A DNA stretch of 52,867 bases from Flammeovirgaceae bacterium (GCA_013204595.1 JABMNK010000044.1:1-52867); one strand, 5' to 3'. Positions 34,785 to 44,553 are shown, counted from the stretch's first letter. Numbers and translations are program-made. Notes: generated from the letters alone by a model not told the origin.

Positions 34785-35250
34785 CTATTTTAATTTAACT
34801 ATTGAATTCTTAGTTAATATTTCGCTACCAAAATAGTAGCGAATACCTCACAAAATAATACCTCAGCTCGTCAGAATGAATACCAAACTAAGCCATATAA
34901 AGTTCTACTAACTAGTTAATATATGTGGTTTATCAATAATTTTTACCTTCAGAGTCGAGTCAAGTACTAGATAAATATCAATCATTCTTTAAATTTTTAT
35001 CAATCATTTGTGTGGCTATCATCATTCAAAATTCTTAGCTGAAATAGGTATTGTTTTAATAATAGAATACCTTTTTATCGATATTTCCAAAGAAGGAAAC
35101 TATATAGATAAGACCGGCCTTAGCCAAACGAATACCCATTTCTTTCCATTATAATCCATACACACATCCATCTATAGAGCCTGAATGAGGCCATAAGACA
35201 ACTTTTTATGATTAAATGGAGTTCTAGCACTCGTTAAGTTCTTTGAATAC
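34785..35250. other. 466-bp intergenic region
   Basis: AT-rich. Two hairpins stand out: TTCGCTAC/GTAGCGAA (34821-34843), and AGGTATT/AATACCT followed by T5 (35046-35076), a possible terminator for the plus strand. No convincing coding frame, RNA or repeat is seen. Confidence 0.5.
35046..35076 (+). terminator. possible intrinsic terminator
   Basis: AGGTATT and AATACCT form a 7-bp stem with a 13-base loop, followed by five T. The large loop and low GC make it a weak candidate. Confidence 0.3.
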
Positions 35251-36831
35251 TCAATGCCAAATACTGGTGAGATGATAAACAGCACCTTCAACTTCAAGCA
35301 CTGTGTTAGGTGAAGTTAAACTCATCCGTGTAAAAGGCTGAGTCGGAAACAACTGCTCTGTGAATACAACATCCCCCTCATCATAAAAAATCTCTATAGA
35401 CGATTGATCCAATAATACGCGGACCCTCATTTCATTGTTTGAGCTTATTCGTGGTGCCGTATGCTTACTCTGGTAGCTAGTTGAGAAGTTGAGAAGGGTA
35501 GCTTTTTCTCTATTAACAAAGTATTCTTCCGTGGCTTCGTCAAAACCAAATGCCAGCTCCTCATTTTTTTCATTAGACAATAAAAAATACCAAGAAGACA
35601 TTTGCCCTGATTTTCTTAAAACGATATCTATGTCCAATAACGGCTCGGTAATCGAAAGATATTTAGACCAATCTTGTTCCCCTGAGAGTTTCAATGAATT
35701 AACCTTAAGGGTATCTTTTCTCAAATTATTTAATTCAATGACTGGATTTTGACGAATCCAAAAACGCACTGAATCTGTTAAAAGATTTATTTCTCGCGGC
35801 AAGGTCATTGCACTTCTCCATTTTATGGTCGGCGTTACTATCGCGTATTCCCAATTACTCATCCAACCTTGATATATTGTCCTATCCGCCAATTGTTGCG
35901 TATTGGCATAAGTAACCCCAGCGTAATTATCCCACCCAGCATCCATCCATTTGACTTCTGATGATGATGCTCCATTAATGAATTTAATCCCATCAAAATC
36001 CCCTACAAAGTATTGCGTGCAAGAACCTCTATTGGCTGGTCCTTGGTTGATAGAAGCGATAAGAATCCATTTGTATTCGTTCGTGCCTTCAACTTTTAAG
36101 GGAATCAAGTCAGGACATTCCCAAACGCCTCTGTGCTCCCCATCTTGATCTCCAAAACGACTCAAAAATTTCCAATCAATTAAATTGCCCGATCCAAAAA
36201 GCTCAACATGATCTCTAACCGCCAATATCATTATCCATTTACGACTTTCCTTATGCCAAAAAACTTTTGGATCACGAAAATCAGGCTGCCCCAAATTGGG
36301 TAAAACAGGATTATTTAAATACTTTGTCCAAGTCCTTCCTTTGTCCGAGCTATAGGCCAATCCTTGATACTGGTAATCCTTTCCTCCAGCTTCTTCAATA
36401 GCCCTATTGTGATAGGTGAAGAGTGCCACTAATACGGGCTTTTCCAGAGTGCCTAATCCCGTAGTATTGGCCTTGTCCAATACTACACTTCCGGAAAATA
36501 TATAGCCCAATGAATCCGGAAACAAGGCAATAGGTAGGTGTTCCCAATGAATCAAATCAGTACTGATCGCATGTCCCCAATGCATAGGACCCCAAACCGT
36601 ACTGTCCGGGTAATGCTGATAAAAAAGATGGTATTCCCCTTCATAATAAATCATTCCATTTGGATCATTCATCCAACCGCTGATTGGCGAAAAATGAACT
36701 TGGGGTCTATACGTCTCTTGATAATGATCCAATGGCAGCTGATTGATCTCATCAGCTGATTTAAATTGGGTATTTTCTTGTGACCCACATGCCAAAGCAA
36801 AGAAGATAAGAAAGGTGAGTTTTCTCAACAT
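35251..36831 (-). CDS. GH32 fructan hydrolase lipoprotein
   Basis: A 526-residue lipoprotein (FFALACGS) of glycoside hydrolase family 32. The five-blade propeller carries the nucleophile in WMNDPNG (D56), the transition-state stabiliser in FRDPKV, and the acid/base in WECPDL; a C-terminal beta-sandwich (from about residue 370, ending with the SIEIFYDEGDVVFTEQLFP motif) is typical. Members hydrolyse levan, inulin or sucrose from the fructose end. Immediately follows the sugar MFS porter gene with no gap, so import of the released sugar is likely coupled. Confidence 0.93.
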   Translation of the reverse strand: MLRKLTFLIFFALACGSQENTQFKSADEINQLPLDHYQETYRPQVHFSPISGWMNDPNGMIYYEGEYHLFYQHYPDSTVWGPMHWGHAISTDLIHWEHLPIALFPDSLGYIFSGSVVLDKANTTGLGTLEKPVLVALFTYHNRAIEEAGGKDYQYQGLAYSSDKGRTWTKYLNNPVLPNLGQPDFRDPKVFWHKESRKWIMILAVRDHVELFGSGNLIDWKFLSRFGDQDGEHRGVWECPDLIPLKVEGTNEYKWILIASINQGPANRGSCTQYFVGDFDGIKFINGASSSEVKWMDAGWDNYAGVTYANTQQLADRTIYQGWMSNWEYAIVTPTIKWRSAMTLPREINLLTDSVRFWIRQNPVIELNNLRKDTLKVNSLKLSGEQDWSKYLSITEPLLDIDIVLRKSGQMSSWYFLLSNEKNEELAFGFDEATEEYFVNREKATLLNFSTSYQSKHTAPRISSNNEMRVRVLLDQSSIEIFYDEGDVVFTEQLFPTQPFTRMSLTSPNTVLEVEGAVYHLTSIWH

Positions 36832-38142
36832 TTATAACGTTTTACCAAGATCTTCTAGTGAGCGTCCTTTGGTTTCCGGCATATATAAAAACACAAATAC
36901 CCACTGGAGAACCATCATACAAGCAAACAACATAAACGTATTTGCTGGACCAATTTGAGCTGTCAATGCAGGGAAAATAGCGGCAATGCAAGCCGCCATG
37001 ATCCAATGAGTAAAGCTCCCAACTGATTGCCCAAAAGCACGGACGTCATTTGGAAAAATCTCAGAGATGAATACCCATATAACAGCACCTTGGGAAAAAG
37101 CAAAAAAAGCAATATAAATAAATAAATAAATCGGCACTGACGTCATCTGATCAGGTCCTACGTGAAATGAATAGGCAACCATCGATAAGGTACCAATCAA
37201 TCCAAAAGAGCCGATATGCATGAGCAGTCGGCGGCCTAATTTATCAATAAAAACAATTGCCAAAAGAGTGAACATAAAATTAATCACACCGATACCTACT
37301 GACGATAGAAGTGCGGAGGATTTACCAAGTCCTGCCATTTCAAAGATTCTAGGGGCATAATATATAATTGCATTGATCCCAGACACTTGATTAAATATGG
37401 CCAGCGTCACAGCTAAAAAAATTGGCTTTTTATAGTCCCAATACCTGATTTTCCCTTTCGCTTGAAGTACGCTAGATTGTTGAATTTCATTTATTTTGGA
37501 CTCAATATCCTTTTCACCGGTCATTTGGAATATTTTCTTGGCCCCTTCGAGCTTCCCTAATTTAATAATTAACCAACGCGGACTATGAGGAACCGTAAAC
37601 ATCAACACGATAAATACAAATGCGGGTACGATTTCCACCCCTAGCATCCAACGCCACATGTTAACTCCACCCAGATCTGCAATCAGATAATTAGATAAAA
37701 AGGCAATCAGAATTCCAAGAACAATATTGAATTGAAACATGGCCACCAACCGCCCTCTTAGGTGTGCTGGGGCTATTTCTGAGATGTAAAGAGGCGCCGC
37801 TATTGATGATGCGCCAACACCCAAACCTCCCAACCATCTGAAAAACAAAAAGGCGTACCAATCGGTAGTGATCGCCGAACCTAAAGCAGATATAAAATAA
37901 AGAATCCCAATCCCTATTAAGGTATATTTACGGCCATATGTATCCGACGGAATACCCCCAAAAAAAGCACCCAAAACGGTACCAACCAGCGCTATAGACA
38001 CCGTCAGTCCATGACTAAAAACATCCAATCCCCATAGCACTTGAATCGCTTGCTCTGCGCCAGAAATGACTGCAGTATCAAATCCAAAAAGAAATCCTCC
38101 CAAGGATACCACAAGAGCAAAATAAAATACGCGATTCTTCAA
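36832..38142 (-). CDS. MFS sugar porter
   Basis: A 436-residue, 12-helix major facilitator of the sugar porter family. Signatures: GFLFGFDTAVISGA in TM1, DTYGRKYTLIGI (loop 2-3), FRWLGGLGVGASSIAAPLYISEIAP, the QVSGINAIIYYAPRIF motif of TM7, and PETKGRSLEDL at the end. Hexose or pentose/proton symport is expected; next to a GH32 enzyme, fructose is a plausible substrate. The frame begins with TTG (38142); no in-frame ATG is available nearby. Confidence 0.92.
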   Translation of the reverse strand: MKNRVFYFALVVSLGGFLFGFDTAVISGAEQAIQVLWGLDVFSHGLTVSIALVGTVLGAFFGGIPSDTYGRKYTLIGIGILYFISALGSAITTDWYAFLFFRWLGGLGVGASSIAAPLYISEIAPAHLRGRLVAMFQFNIVLGILIAFLSNYLIADLGGVNMWRWMLGVEIVPAFVFIVLMFTVPHSPRWLIIKLGKLEGAKKIFQMTGEKDIESKINEIQQSSVLQAKGKIRYWDYKKPIFLAVTLAIFNQVSGINAIIYYAPRIFEMAGLGKSSALLSSVGIGVINFMFTLLAIVFIDKLGRRLLMHIGSFGLIGTLSMVAYSFHVGPDQMTSVPIYLFIYIAFFAFSQGAVIWVFISEIFPNDVRAFGQSVGSFTHWIMAACIAAIFPALTAQIGPANTFMLFACMMVLQWVFVFLYMPETKGRSLEDLGKTL

Positions 38143-38183
38143 TAGCTCATAATTTTTAATGCCTTGTAAGATAAGGTAATTTT

Positions 38184-39605
38184 CTATTGTTCTCCCAATG
38201 TTTGATCAAACAGCTCATAATTTTCAAGAAAATCGACGAGCTGCTCTACGTCTAGTTTTTTGGCGATAATCTTGCGTTGCTGATCGAGGACATACACCTG
38301 AGGTGTCGTTCTCACATTATATTCCATTCTGAAATTATCTTTATAAAGTGGATCGCCTAAATTAATCCAATCCAATTTTTGCTCTTTGATGAATGTCTTC
38401 CATTTATCCATATCTGTCGTGGTACAAACCGCCACTACCTCTGCCCCTATCTTTTTTAAATCAGCGTAGGCATCTTTAAGAATAGGGGTCTTTTTCTTGC
38501 AATGACCACAATCAGGATCATAGAAAAAATAAATCAAATATTTTTGATTTACTAGATCTAGAGAATAGGGACGCTTGGCAGTGTCCAACAAGTTCATCTT
38601 GGGGGCTAACCTGCCTATAAGATTCGGTCTTATAAACTTTATTTCTTCCTCAATTTCCGTCTTTTGTTCTGCTGTCATGAAGGTCACTCTATCTGTCAGA
38701 AAATATTGATCCGACAAGAAAACCATCACCCCATCCATACCCATTATCTTGGACTCCTGATATTTCTTGTACAAAGTCATCAACCAATAGCGAAATGCTT
38801 CGGGATTTTCATCAAATCGATCTAACCAATTTTTGATTTCTATATTCACTGAATCTGCTTGACGAACAACGAGCTCATCGAAATATTTCATGACGAAACC
38901 ATGAATAACAGGCGTTCGCATCAATTCGTCTGCGTTATCTAGTACATCGAAATAATGACCTTTATAGTATTTAAATGCGATCATCCTTCGTTCAGCTTCA
39001 TCCGTCACTTCCTTAAAATCCGGAGTCTTTACCCCTTCAATGATTTTCAAGAAGGATGCAAAATAAGTCTTGGGATGAGCGCTAATTAAGGAATCCCTAA
39101 ATAGTTCAGATGTCAATCCTAATCCTCTTAATTGATCAATAATCACTAAAGAATCTTCAGGGGTAACTTCCGATAGTTGACCCGAAATCAATTCTTGTTC
39201 CTTTTGTATTTGCCCCATTCGGTTTTGAAAATGAGCGAACAGCTCATTATCCAAAGAACCGGAAACTTCCATAGCCTTATAACCTGATTTTGTGTCTACT
39301 TTTAGATCAAAGAACTGATCACTAACCACGAATTCATAATAAAAATTAGGAGAATAGAGGAAATAGATCCCTTTCTTAAGAGATTCTGTTCCTGAAATCT
39401 GAATAGTGTTATTCACAAATCGGGCCGTGTCTAAAATGAGCCGTTGATTACCAAAATGATACCCGACAATTGTTGCCGTATCTTGTATCCCTACTACTTC
39501 AATATTAATTTGATAACCCTGTTGAGGCTGAGCTGTACATTGTACTGTAATGACCGTTATCCCGACAATAAGCCCGATAAAATAAATTATTTCTTTAATT
39601 CTCAT
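38184..39605 (-). CDS. TlpA-like thioredoxin-fold lipoprotein
   Basis: A 473-residue lipoprotein (IVGITVITVQC) with an N-terminal DUF4369-type beta domain (residues 30-110), a helical middle region (DUF5106-like) and a C-terminal TlpA/thioredoxin domain with the redox pair in DPDCGHCKKKTP and the cis-Pro in RTTPQVYVLD. Such proteins handle periplasmic disulfide exchange in Bacteroidota, frequently inside carbohydrate-use loci. The frame runs up to an ATG at 39674, but the internal ATG 39605 gives a normal signal peptide. Same strand as MFS (41-base gap) and sulfatase. Confidence 0.85.
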   Translation of the reverse strand: MRIKEIIYFIGLIVGITVITVQCTAQPQQGYQINIEVVGIQDTATIVGYHFGNQRLILDTARFVNNTIQISGTESLKKGIYFLYSPNFYYEFVVSDQFFDLKVDTKSGYKAMEVSGSLDNELFAHFQNRMGQIQKEQELISGQLSEVTPEDSLVIIDQLRGLGLTSELFRDSLISAHPKTYFASFLKIIEGVKTPDFKEVTDEAERRMIAFKYYKGHYFDVLDNADELMRTPVIHGFVMKYFDELVVRQADSVNIEIKNWLDRFDENPEAFRYWLMTLYKKYQESKIMGMDGVMVFLSDQYFLTDRVTFMTAEQKTEIEEEIKFIRPNLIGRLAPKMNLLDTAKRPYSLDLVNQKYLIYFFYDPDCGHCKKKTPILKDAYADLKKIGAEVVAVCTTTDMDKWKTFIKEQKLDWINLGDPLYKDNFRMEYNVRTTPQVYVLDQQRKIIAKKLDVEQLVDFLENYELFDQTLGEQ

Positions 39606-39811
39606 CCTTTTACTTATTTTATTTTTCCTCCTAAAAACCCTATTGAGGGTTGGCTTATTGAGCGCTATCTTCATTAATTGAAAAAACTAATTAATTCTAT
39701 TTCAAAAGTAATTCCAAAACCACAGACAAACTTAAATAACCTCTGACTAAGTTGATTATTTAAAGCAAATTAAGGGAAATTAAGTCCCATAATTCAATTT
39801 GAAAGCTCTTT

Positions 39812-41554
39812 TCAAGGGGCCGCAATAAGAGATAATCTCACGCTTTTCAATTCAACCTCATTAAGTCCGCTTGACTTTAAGTACATCCGATGATTACCCG
39901 ATGGTATCTCAATGGCACCTAACAAAACAGATCTCCATTTAAATTCATATACCTCACCTCTCACTACGCGATCAGGACTTACTATTAGACGCTTTGGGAT
40001 CGCCAAATTAATATGAGTCGAATAAGGAAAACCATCAATCACTAAAGATAAAAGACCTTGAGAATCACTACAGGAGAGAAAAACCTCTAACTGATATTTT
40101 TGACTTTGAGTACTCATGAAATTCCAACTCACTAATGATTCATCTTCCCAGTCAACCAAATAATCATTGGCCCATCCAAATCCCCCTTTATAACGCGCTT
40201 TCAAAATTTGATTGGCTTCTTGAACCGGAAAGTCAATCATGGGAATTCCTTCATGACCTGTTTGAATAAGCTCCGGATCAATCCCCTTTGAAGTCGTTTT
40301 GATGAACCAATCTTCATACTTATTAAGATACTCATTGACCAATTCTGGATTCTCACTAGATAGATCCTCCTGCTGAGCTTCATCCTGATAGAGATCATAA
40401 AGTGCCGTGTCCGTCAATGTAACGGTAAGTAGGTATTGCTGACTCCTAATCGCTCCTGGAATCGTATCAAACTTACCTGAATATTGATGCGTATAAAAAA
40501 AACGATCGTCATCGACGGCACCCTTAATCATAGAGACCATACTACGCCCATCCACATCTTCTGGAATTGAAATCCCTGTCAATTCTAGGATTGTTGGCAG
40601 GATGTCTATGTGAGCGCCAAACGTGTTTTTTGAGATCCTTTTTGAGGACCAATCACCTGCTGGATAACGCAACAAGAAGGCGCTCCTGACCCCTCCTTCA
40701 TCTACCTGACCCTTTTGACCTTTCAATACGCCATTATAGCGATCCGATCCATTGGGGCCATTATCAGACAAAAACATTACAATCGTTTCTTTAGACTGAT
40801 CATGCTCCTCCAAGGTCTGAAGTAATTTCCCGATGTTATCATCTACATTTTCCATCATACCATAAATACAAGCATTTTTATCTGATAAACCCATTTCTTG
40901 ATACTTTTCAAAATAGGCATCAGGAACTTGAAAAGGACTATGTGGCGTATTGAAAGTTATCATGGCGAAAAATGGCGCTGAGGCTTCATTCATAAATGCA
41001 ATTGCCGAATCCGTTATAAGATCTGGAACATAACCAACTGAGGAAATGTTTTCCTGATTGTAGGACAAACTTGCATCAAAATAATTATTGAGATGACCCT
41101 CTTTAAAGCCATAAAAACGATCAAATCCTTGACCATTTGGATCATTTGGATATTGACGACCATTGTGCCATTTACCGAAAAGTCCCGTCCGGTAACCCTC
41201 ATCTTTAAGAATTTCAGCGATCGTATGTTCTTCGGATCTCATGACCTCTTTGCGATGCGTTACCCAAGTAGTTCCCGTATTCAAATGATTTCGTCCCGTC
41301 AATATACTGGCCCTTGTGGGCGCGCAGACAGGTGAAACATAAAATCGCTCAATTTCTACAGACTGCCTCGCCAATAAATCTAATACCGGGGTTTGTACCA
41401 GTTCATTCCCATGAAAACCGTAATCGCCCCAACCAGCATCATCAATTAAAATTAATAGCACATTCGGTTTGTGTGTACTCGGTTCATCTATTGTACAACT
41501 TACGCTAAAAAGTAAGCTCAACAAGCATAAACATAGTATCCTGAAATTATTCAT
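39812..41554 (-). CDS. type I sulfatase lipoprotein
   Basis: A 580-residue lipoprotein (LSLLFSVSC, C20) of the alkaline-phosphatase-like sulfatase family. Metal ligands in LLILIDDAGWGDYG (D38, D39); the formylglycine precursor cysteine is C77 in VCAPTRASILTGR; GKWHNG, FNTPHSPF and FLSDNGPNGSD complete the site. The C-terminal 130 residues form an extra beta-rich domain as in carbohydrate sulfatases. I chose ATG 41554, overlapping the GH26-like gene by eight bases. Likely desulfates a polysaccharide or glycoside in the periplasm. Needs a maturase, which is not evident in this window. Confidence 0.92.
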   Translation of the reverse strand: MNNFRILCLCLLSLLFSVSCTIDEPSTHKPNVLLILIDDAGWGDYGFHGNELVQTPVLDLLARQSVEIERFYVSPVCAPTRASILTGRNHLNTGTTWVTHRKEVMRSEEHTIAEILKDEGYRTGLFGKWHNGRQYPNDPNGQGFDRFYGFKEGHLNNYFDASLSYNQENISSVGYVPDLITDSAIAFMNEASAPFFAMITFNTPHSPFQVPDAYFEKYQEMGLSDKNACIYGMMENVDDNIGKLLQTLEEHDQSKETIVMFLSDNGPNGSDRYNGVLKGQKGQVDEGGVRSAFLLRYPAGDWSSKRISKNTFGAHIDILPTILELTGISIPEDVDGRSMVSMIKGAVDDDRFFYTHQYSGKFDTIPGAIRSQQYLLTVTLTDTALYDLYQDEAQQEDLSSENPELVNEYLNKYEDWFIKTTSKGIDPELIQTGHEGIPMIDFPVQEANQILKARYKGGFGWANDYLVDWEDESLVSWNFMSTQSQKYQLEVFLSCSDSQGLLSLVIDGFPYSTHINLAIPKRLIVSPDRVVRGEVYEFKWRSVLLGAIEIPSGNHRMYLKSSGLNEVELKSVRLSLIAAP

Positions 41555-42641
41555 ATATTTTTTCCAAATCATTTTCAAAAAGCATCCTTGAACTATTCCT
41601 AAAATTCCTGAAATCCGAAACGGCAGGATGATCTTCAAACGGTATATAATAATTTGCTGAATCACTATTAGCCCCAAACGTGATCCAACTTATTTTGATG
41701 CCAGGTGTCGCCCTAAGTGATGCTAAGATAAACTTTGTAAACCATTGCCTATCAGTGATTTGGTTTTGCCCAGTTTCCGAAACTGCAGCCAATTTATGCT
41801 TTGACTTCGCCTGCTGATCAATGAAGATAGTTACCTTGATGAAATCTGCTATATCAAGTTTTACGGAGGACCCTCCCGCATCCGCCAAAGCAACATTATA
41901 GGCCTTTACAGCCAAAGCATCCACATAATCATCACCAGGATAACCATAAAAATAATCTTTCTCTAAACTTTCAAAATCCATGACAGACGCTTCCGGGGAG
42001 TACACATAAATAAAATTGTGCACCTTTTTGATCTCCTTTAAATAATCGACTGTAAACTTCCATAGCGCGATAAATTCACTTTCTTCACAATGCGTTTTTC
42101 CCCACCAATAATTGGCCGAATTATGCCCGTCAAAAAGATTAAAAAGTATTGGCACCTTCAATGAAAAAGCAAATGAGGCCAGGTCATCAAGGGCTTCTAA
42201 AAAAGAGCTATGCCTACTGCCTGCTGGTAATACATCCTTTACGGAACTACCGAAGGCACCCCCCTTAGCTAACTCATTCAAGTGCCAAGTAAAAGAATTG
42301 ATGCCCCCTCGTTGGTAGACTTCCCTTATCCAAACCTTCATTTCTGAGAACTTAACAGAGTCTATATTGTAAGTACCCTCAAGGCTGGCTACTTCCCAGC
42401 CATGAACCGCCGGATAAGACCCTACAGTTTCACGCACATCAGACCGACCCTTTTTAGCCTTCCAATTCACACCATAAGCCATGTCATATTGGTGTCCAAA
42501 AAGGGTATAGTCATCCGAAATAGTTGCTAGATTTTGATAAAGGTTACTCGTTTTAGTATTGGCCTGTTTATCCACAAGATTTTGAGAGAAGCTTTGAAGG
42601 CTTATACTTAACGTGATAAGAGGTAATAATATCTTGAACAT
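41547..42641 (-). CDS. GH26-like (beta-mannanase family) protein, acid/base residue replaced
   Basis: A 364-residue exported protein (signal peptide ISLQSFSQ). GH26 framework is clear: LFGHQYDMAYGVNW, SYPAVHGWEVASLE, RGGINSFTWHL, LKVPILFNLF, YWWGKTHC, YPGDDYVD. The nucleophile Glu is present in AAVSETG (E289). The acid/base motif FRPFHEHNG-x-WFWWG instead reads FNLFDGHNSANYWWG: His-Glu is replaced by D171-G172. It may be inactive, slow, or use another residue or a sulfated substrate. The gene leads a cluster with a sulfatase (8-base overlap). Confidence 0.87.
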   Translation of the reverse strand: MFKILLPLITLSISLQSFSQNLVDKQANTKTSNLYQNLATISDDYTLFGHQYDMAYGVNWKAKKGRSDVRETVGSYPAVHGWEVASLEGTYNIDSVKFSEMKVWIREVYQRGGINSFTWHLNELAKGGAFGSSVKDVLPAGSRHSSFLEALDDLASFAFSLKVPILFNLFDGHNSANYWWGKTHCEESEFIALWKFTVDYLKEIKKVHNFIYVYSPEASVMDFESLEKDYFYGYPGDDYVDALAVKAYNVALADAGGSSVKLDIADFIKVTIFIDQQAKSKHKLAAVSETGQNQITDRQWFTKFILASLRATPGIKISWITFGANSDSANYYIPFEDHPAVSDFRNFRNSSRMLFENDLEKIYE

Positions 42642-42760
42642 TGCTTAACGTAATTAATCGGTCCTTTTTATTTAATGAAGAAGTTTAATTTTAAGAATAA
42701 ATAAAATAAAATTAAAAAGTTAAATATTAAATATGAACCTTATTTTGAGCTCATAATCTT

Positions 42761-42768
42761 TAAATTTG
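42761..42768 (+). promoter_or_regulatory. TAnnTTTG -7 box ahead of the PlsC-type gene
   Basis: TAAATTTG, exact consensus; its last three bases are the TTG from which the reading frame could nominally start, so that TTG is unlikely to be the true start codon. Confidence 0.5.
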
Positions 42769-43524
42769 GTCATAAATAAACGAATTATCAAAAAGGTCCT
42801 CTCCATATTACCTAGCTCATTGTACTACCTATTTTTTTGCCTGCTACTTGGGGTTTTTCAGCTTATCCAAATTGTATGCTATTATATTGGGGGCTATGGA
42901 CCCCATCGCCAAAGCGTAATTGTCCTCAACCGATTATTGATGTTGAATTTAGGATGGATTGGAACCAGCTCTCATTTCCAAGGCTTAGATAAAATTCCAA
43001 AAGGGAGGGCCCTAATCGTTGTTTCTAATCATCAGAACATGTTGGATATCCCTCCATTAATTTGGGGTTTTAGACATCATCATCCAAAATTTATCTCAAA
43101 GAAAGAACTGGGAAAAGGTATTCCAAGTATTTCATTTAACTTAAAAAACGGAGGCTCTTTACTGATTGACAGAAAGTCTGGCACCACTGCCGTCAAGCAA
43201 ATCTTTAATCACGGGAAACTCATGCAACAAAACAAACACGCCGTTATTATTTTTCCTGAAGGAACCAGAAGTAAAAATGCAGCATTAAATGAATTTAAAT
43301 TGGGAGGAATCAAGGCGTTGGTTCAATCTATGCCCGAAGCAGTGCTCATACCATTTATCATTCATGATAACTTTAAGGTTTTTCAATCCGGCGGATTCCC
43401 TCTTGAAATAGGACATCAACTAAGGTATTCCGTTTTGGATCCAATTGACCCCAACGATTACCAAATAGAAACAATTCATGTTTTTTTGGAAGACCTCTTC
43501 AAAAAAGCGCTACATTCTTCTTAA
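42766..43524 (+). CDS. 1-acyl-sn-glycerol-3-phosphate acyltransferase (PlsC type)
   Basis: About 250 residues with an N-terminal hydrophobic segment (LYYLFFCLLLGVFQLIQIVCYY) and the acyltransferase blocks: SNHQNMLD (HX4D variant, NHQNMLD), GGSLLIDR, IIFPEGTRSK and VLIPF. Makes phosphatidic acid from lysophosphatidic acid at the inner membrane. The start is uncertain: the first frame codon TTG 42766 lies in a promoter box, the triplet at the position expected for ATG is ATA (42772), and the next candidate is TTG at about codon 18. The conserved domain begins after residue 70, so the function call is unaffected. Confidence 0.87.
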   Translation: MVINKRIIKKVLSILPSSLYYLFFCLLLGVFQLIQIVCYYIGGYGPHRQSVIVLNRLLMLNLGWIGTSSHFQGLDKIPKGRALIVVSNHQNMLDIPPLIWGFRHHHPKFISKKELGKGIPSISFNLKNGGSLLIDRKSGTTAVKQIFNHGKLMQQNKHAVIIFPEGTRSKNAALNEFKLGGIKALVQSMPEAVLIPFIIHDNFKVFQSGGFPLEIGHQLRYSVLDPIDPNDYQIETIHVFLEDLFKKALHSS

Positions 43525-43527
43525 GAA

Positions 43528-44553
43528 CTAATTTACAGTAATTAAAATATTATCTTTTGAGGTGATCTCACCAATGGCTTGAAGAGATAGACCTTGGCTA
43601 CTGGTTAATTTCAGGAATAATGAAACCTCCGTAGGCGCAACCGCGACCAATAAGCCCCCGCTGGTTTGTGGATCCGACAAAATCAACTTAGCAAAATCAT
43701 CTACTGGTGCGACCTTATGCCCATAACTCTCCCAATTCCTAGTCGTCCCTCCTGGATAAGCTCCTTGGGCAATATAATTGGCTAATTCTGGAAATAACGG
43801 TATCTGCGCAAAATTCAGGTGAGCGCTGGTTGCTGATGCTTCACACATTTCAATCAAATGACCCAATAATCCAAAACCTGTCACATCCGTCATGGCATGA
43901 ACACCTGGCAATTGACCAATATCAGCACCTATTTCATTAAGTTTCGTCATGGATGACACGGCCAACTCGAGACCAATATCGTTCAAAATCCCTTTTTTCA
44001 TCGCGGTGGTCAGAATACCTACACCGATCGGCTTAGTCAAAAAGAGTAAATCTCCAGGCTGAGCACCTCCATTTTTCTTTAAATGTTTAAGTGCCAATTT
44101 ACCCGTAACGGCCAATCCGAAAATAGGCTCTGGACTGTCTATACTATGACCTCCAGCCAAAGGGATACCTGCCTGCTGACACACAAAGCGAGCGCCCTCA
44201 ATTACTTGATTTGCAACCTCTGCTGGAATTGTATTGATGGGCCATCCCAAAATAGCGATTGCCATAAATGGTTTGCCCCCCATGGCATAAATATCACTGA
44301 TCGCATTGACAGAAGCTATTCTTCCAAAGTCAAAGGCATCATCTACTATAGGCATGAAAAAATCGGTCGTGCTAATGATTCCACTACCATCTCCCATGTC
44401 AAAAACAGCCGCATCATCTTTTTCCTGGTTACCTACTAAGAGATTGGGAAAATTCAAAGGCGCATTTGCCCCAAGTATGACATCTAGGACTTTAGGAGCA
44501 ATTTTACATCCGCAACCTGCGCCATGACTGAATTGCGTCAATTTATATTCCAT
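43528..44553 (-). CDS. selD: selenide, water dikinase
   Basis: A 341-residue enzyme making selenophosphate from selenide and ATP. N-terminal catalytic motif GAGCGCKI (C14, C16, K17), here with Cys and not selenocysteine; aspartate-rich ATP/Mg sites GDGSGIISTTDFFMPIVDD; GGHSID and DVTGFGLLGH are conserved. Overlaps the mnmH gene by 11 bases. Together these two suffice for 2-selenouridine in tRNA; no Sec-insertion genes (selA, selB, selC) are seen here. Confidence 0.96.
   Translation of the reverse strand: MEYKLTQFSHGAGCGCKIAPKVLDVILGANAPLNFPNLLVGNQEKDDAAVFDMGDGSGIISTTDFFMPIVDDAFDFGRIASVNAISDIYAMGGKPFMAIAILGWPINTIPAEVANQVIEGARFVCQQAGIPLAGGHSIDSPEPIFGLAVTGKLALKHLKKNGGAQPGDLLFLTKPIGVGILTTAMKKGILNDIGLELAVSSMTKLNEIGADIGQLPGVHAMTDVTGFGLLGHLIEMCEASATSAHLNFAQIPLFPELANYIAQGAYPGGTTRNWESYGHKVAPVDDFAKLILSDPQTSGGLLVAVAPTEVSLFLKLTSSQGLSLQAIGEITSKDNILITVN

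Noticed and set aside
34821-34843. Hairpin TTCGCTAC/GTAGCGAA as a terminator or regulatory element
   Set aside because: No T-run follows and no gene end is close by; likely incidental.
41555-41677. N-terminal extension of the sulfatase
   Set aside because: It is an overlap with the GH26-like gene; the lipoprotein signal begins at the internal ATG 41554.
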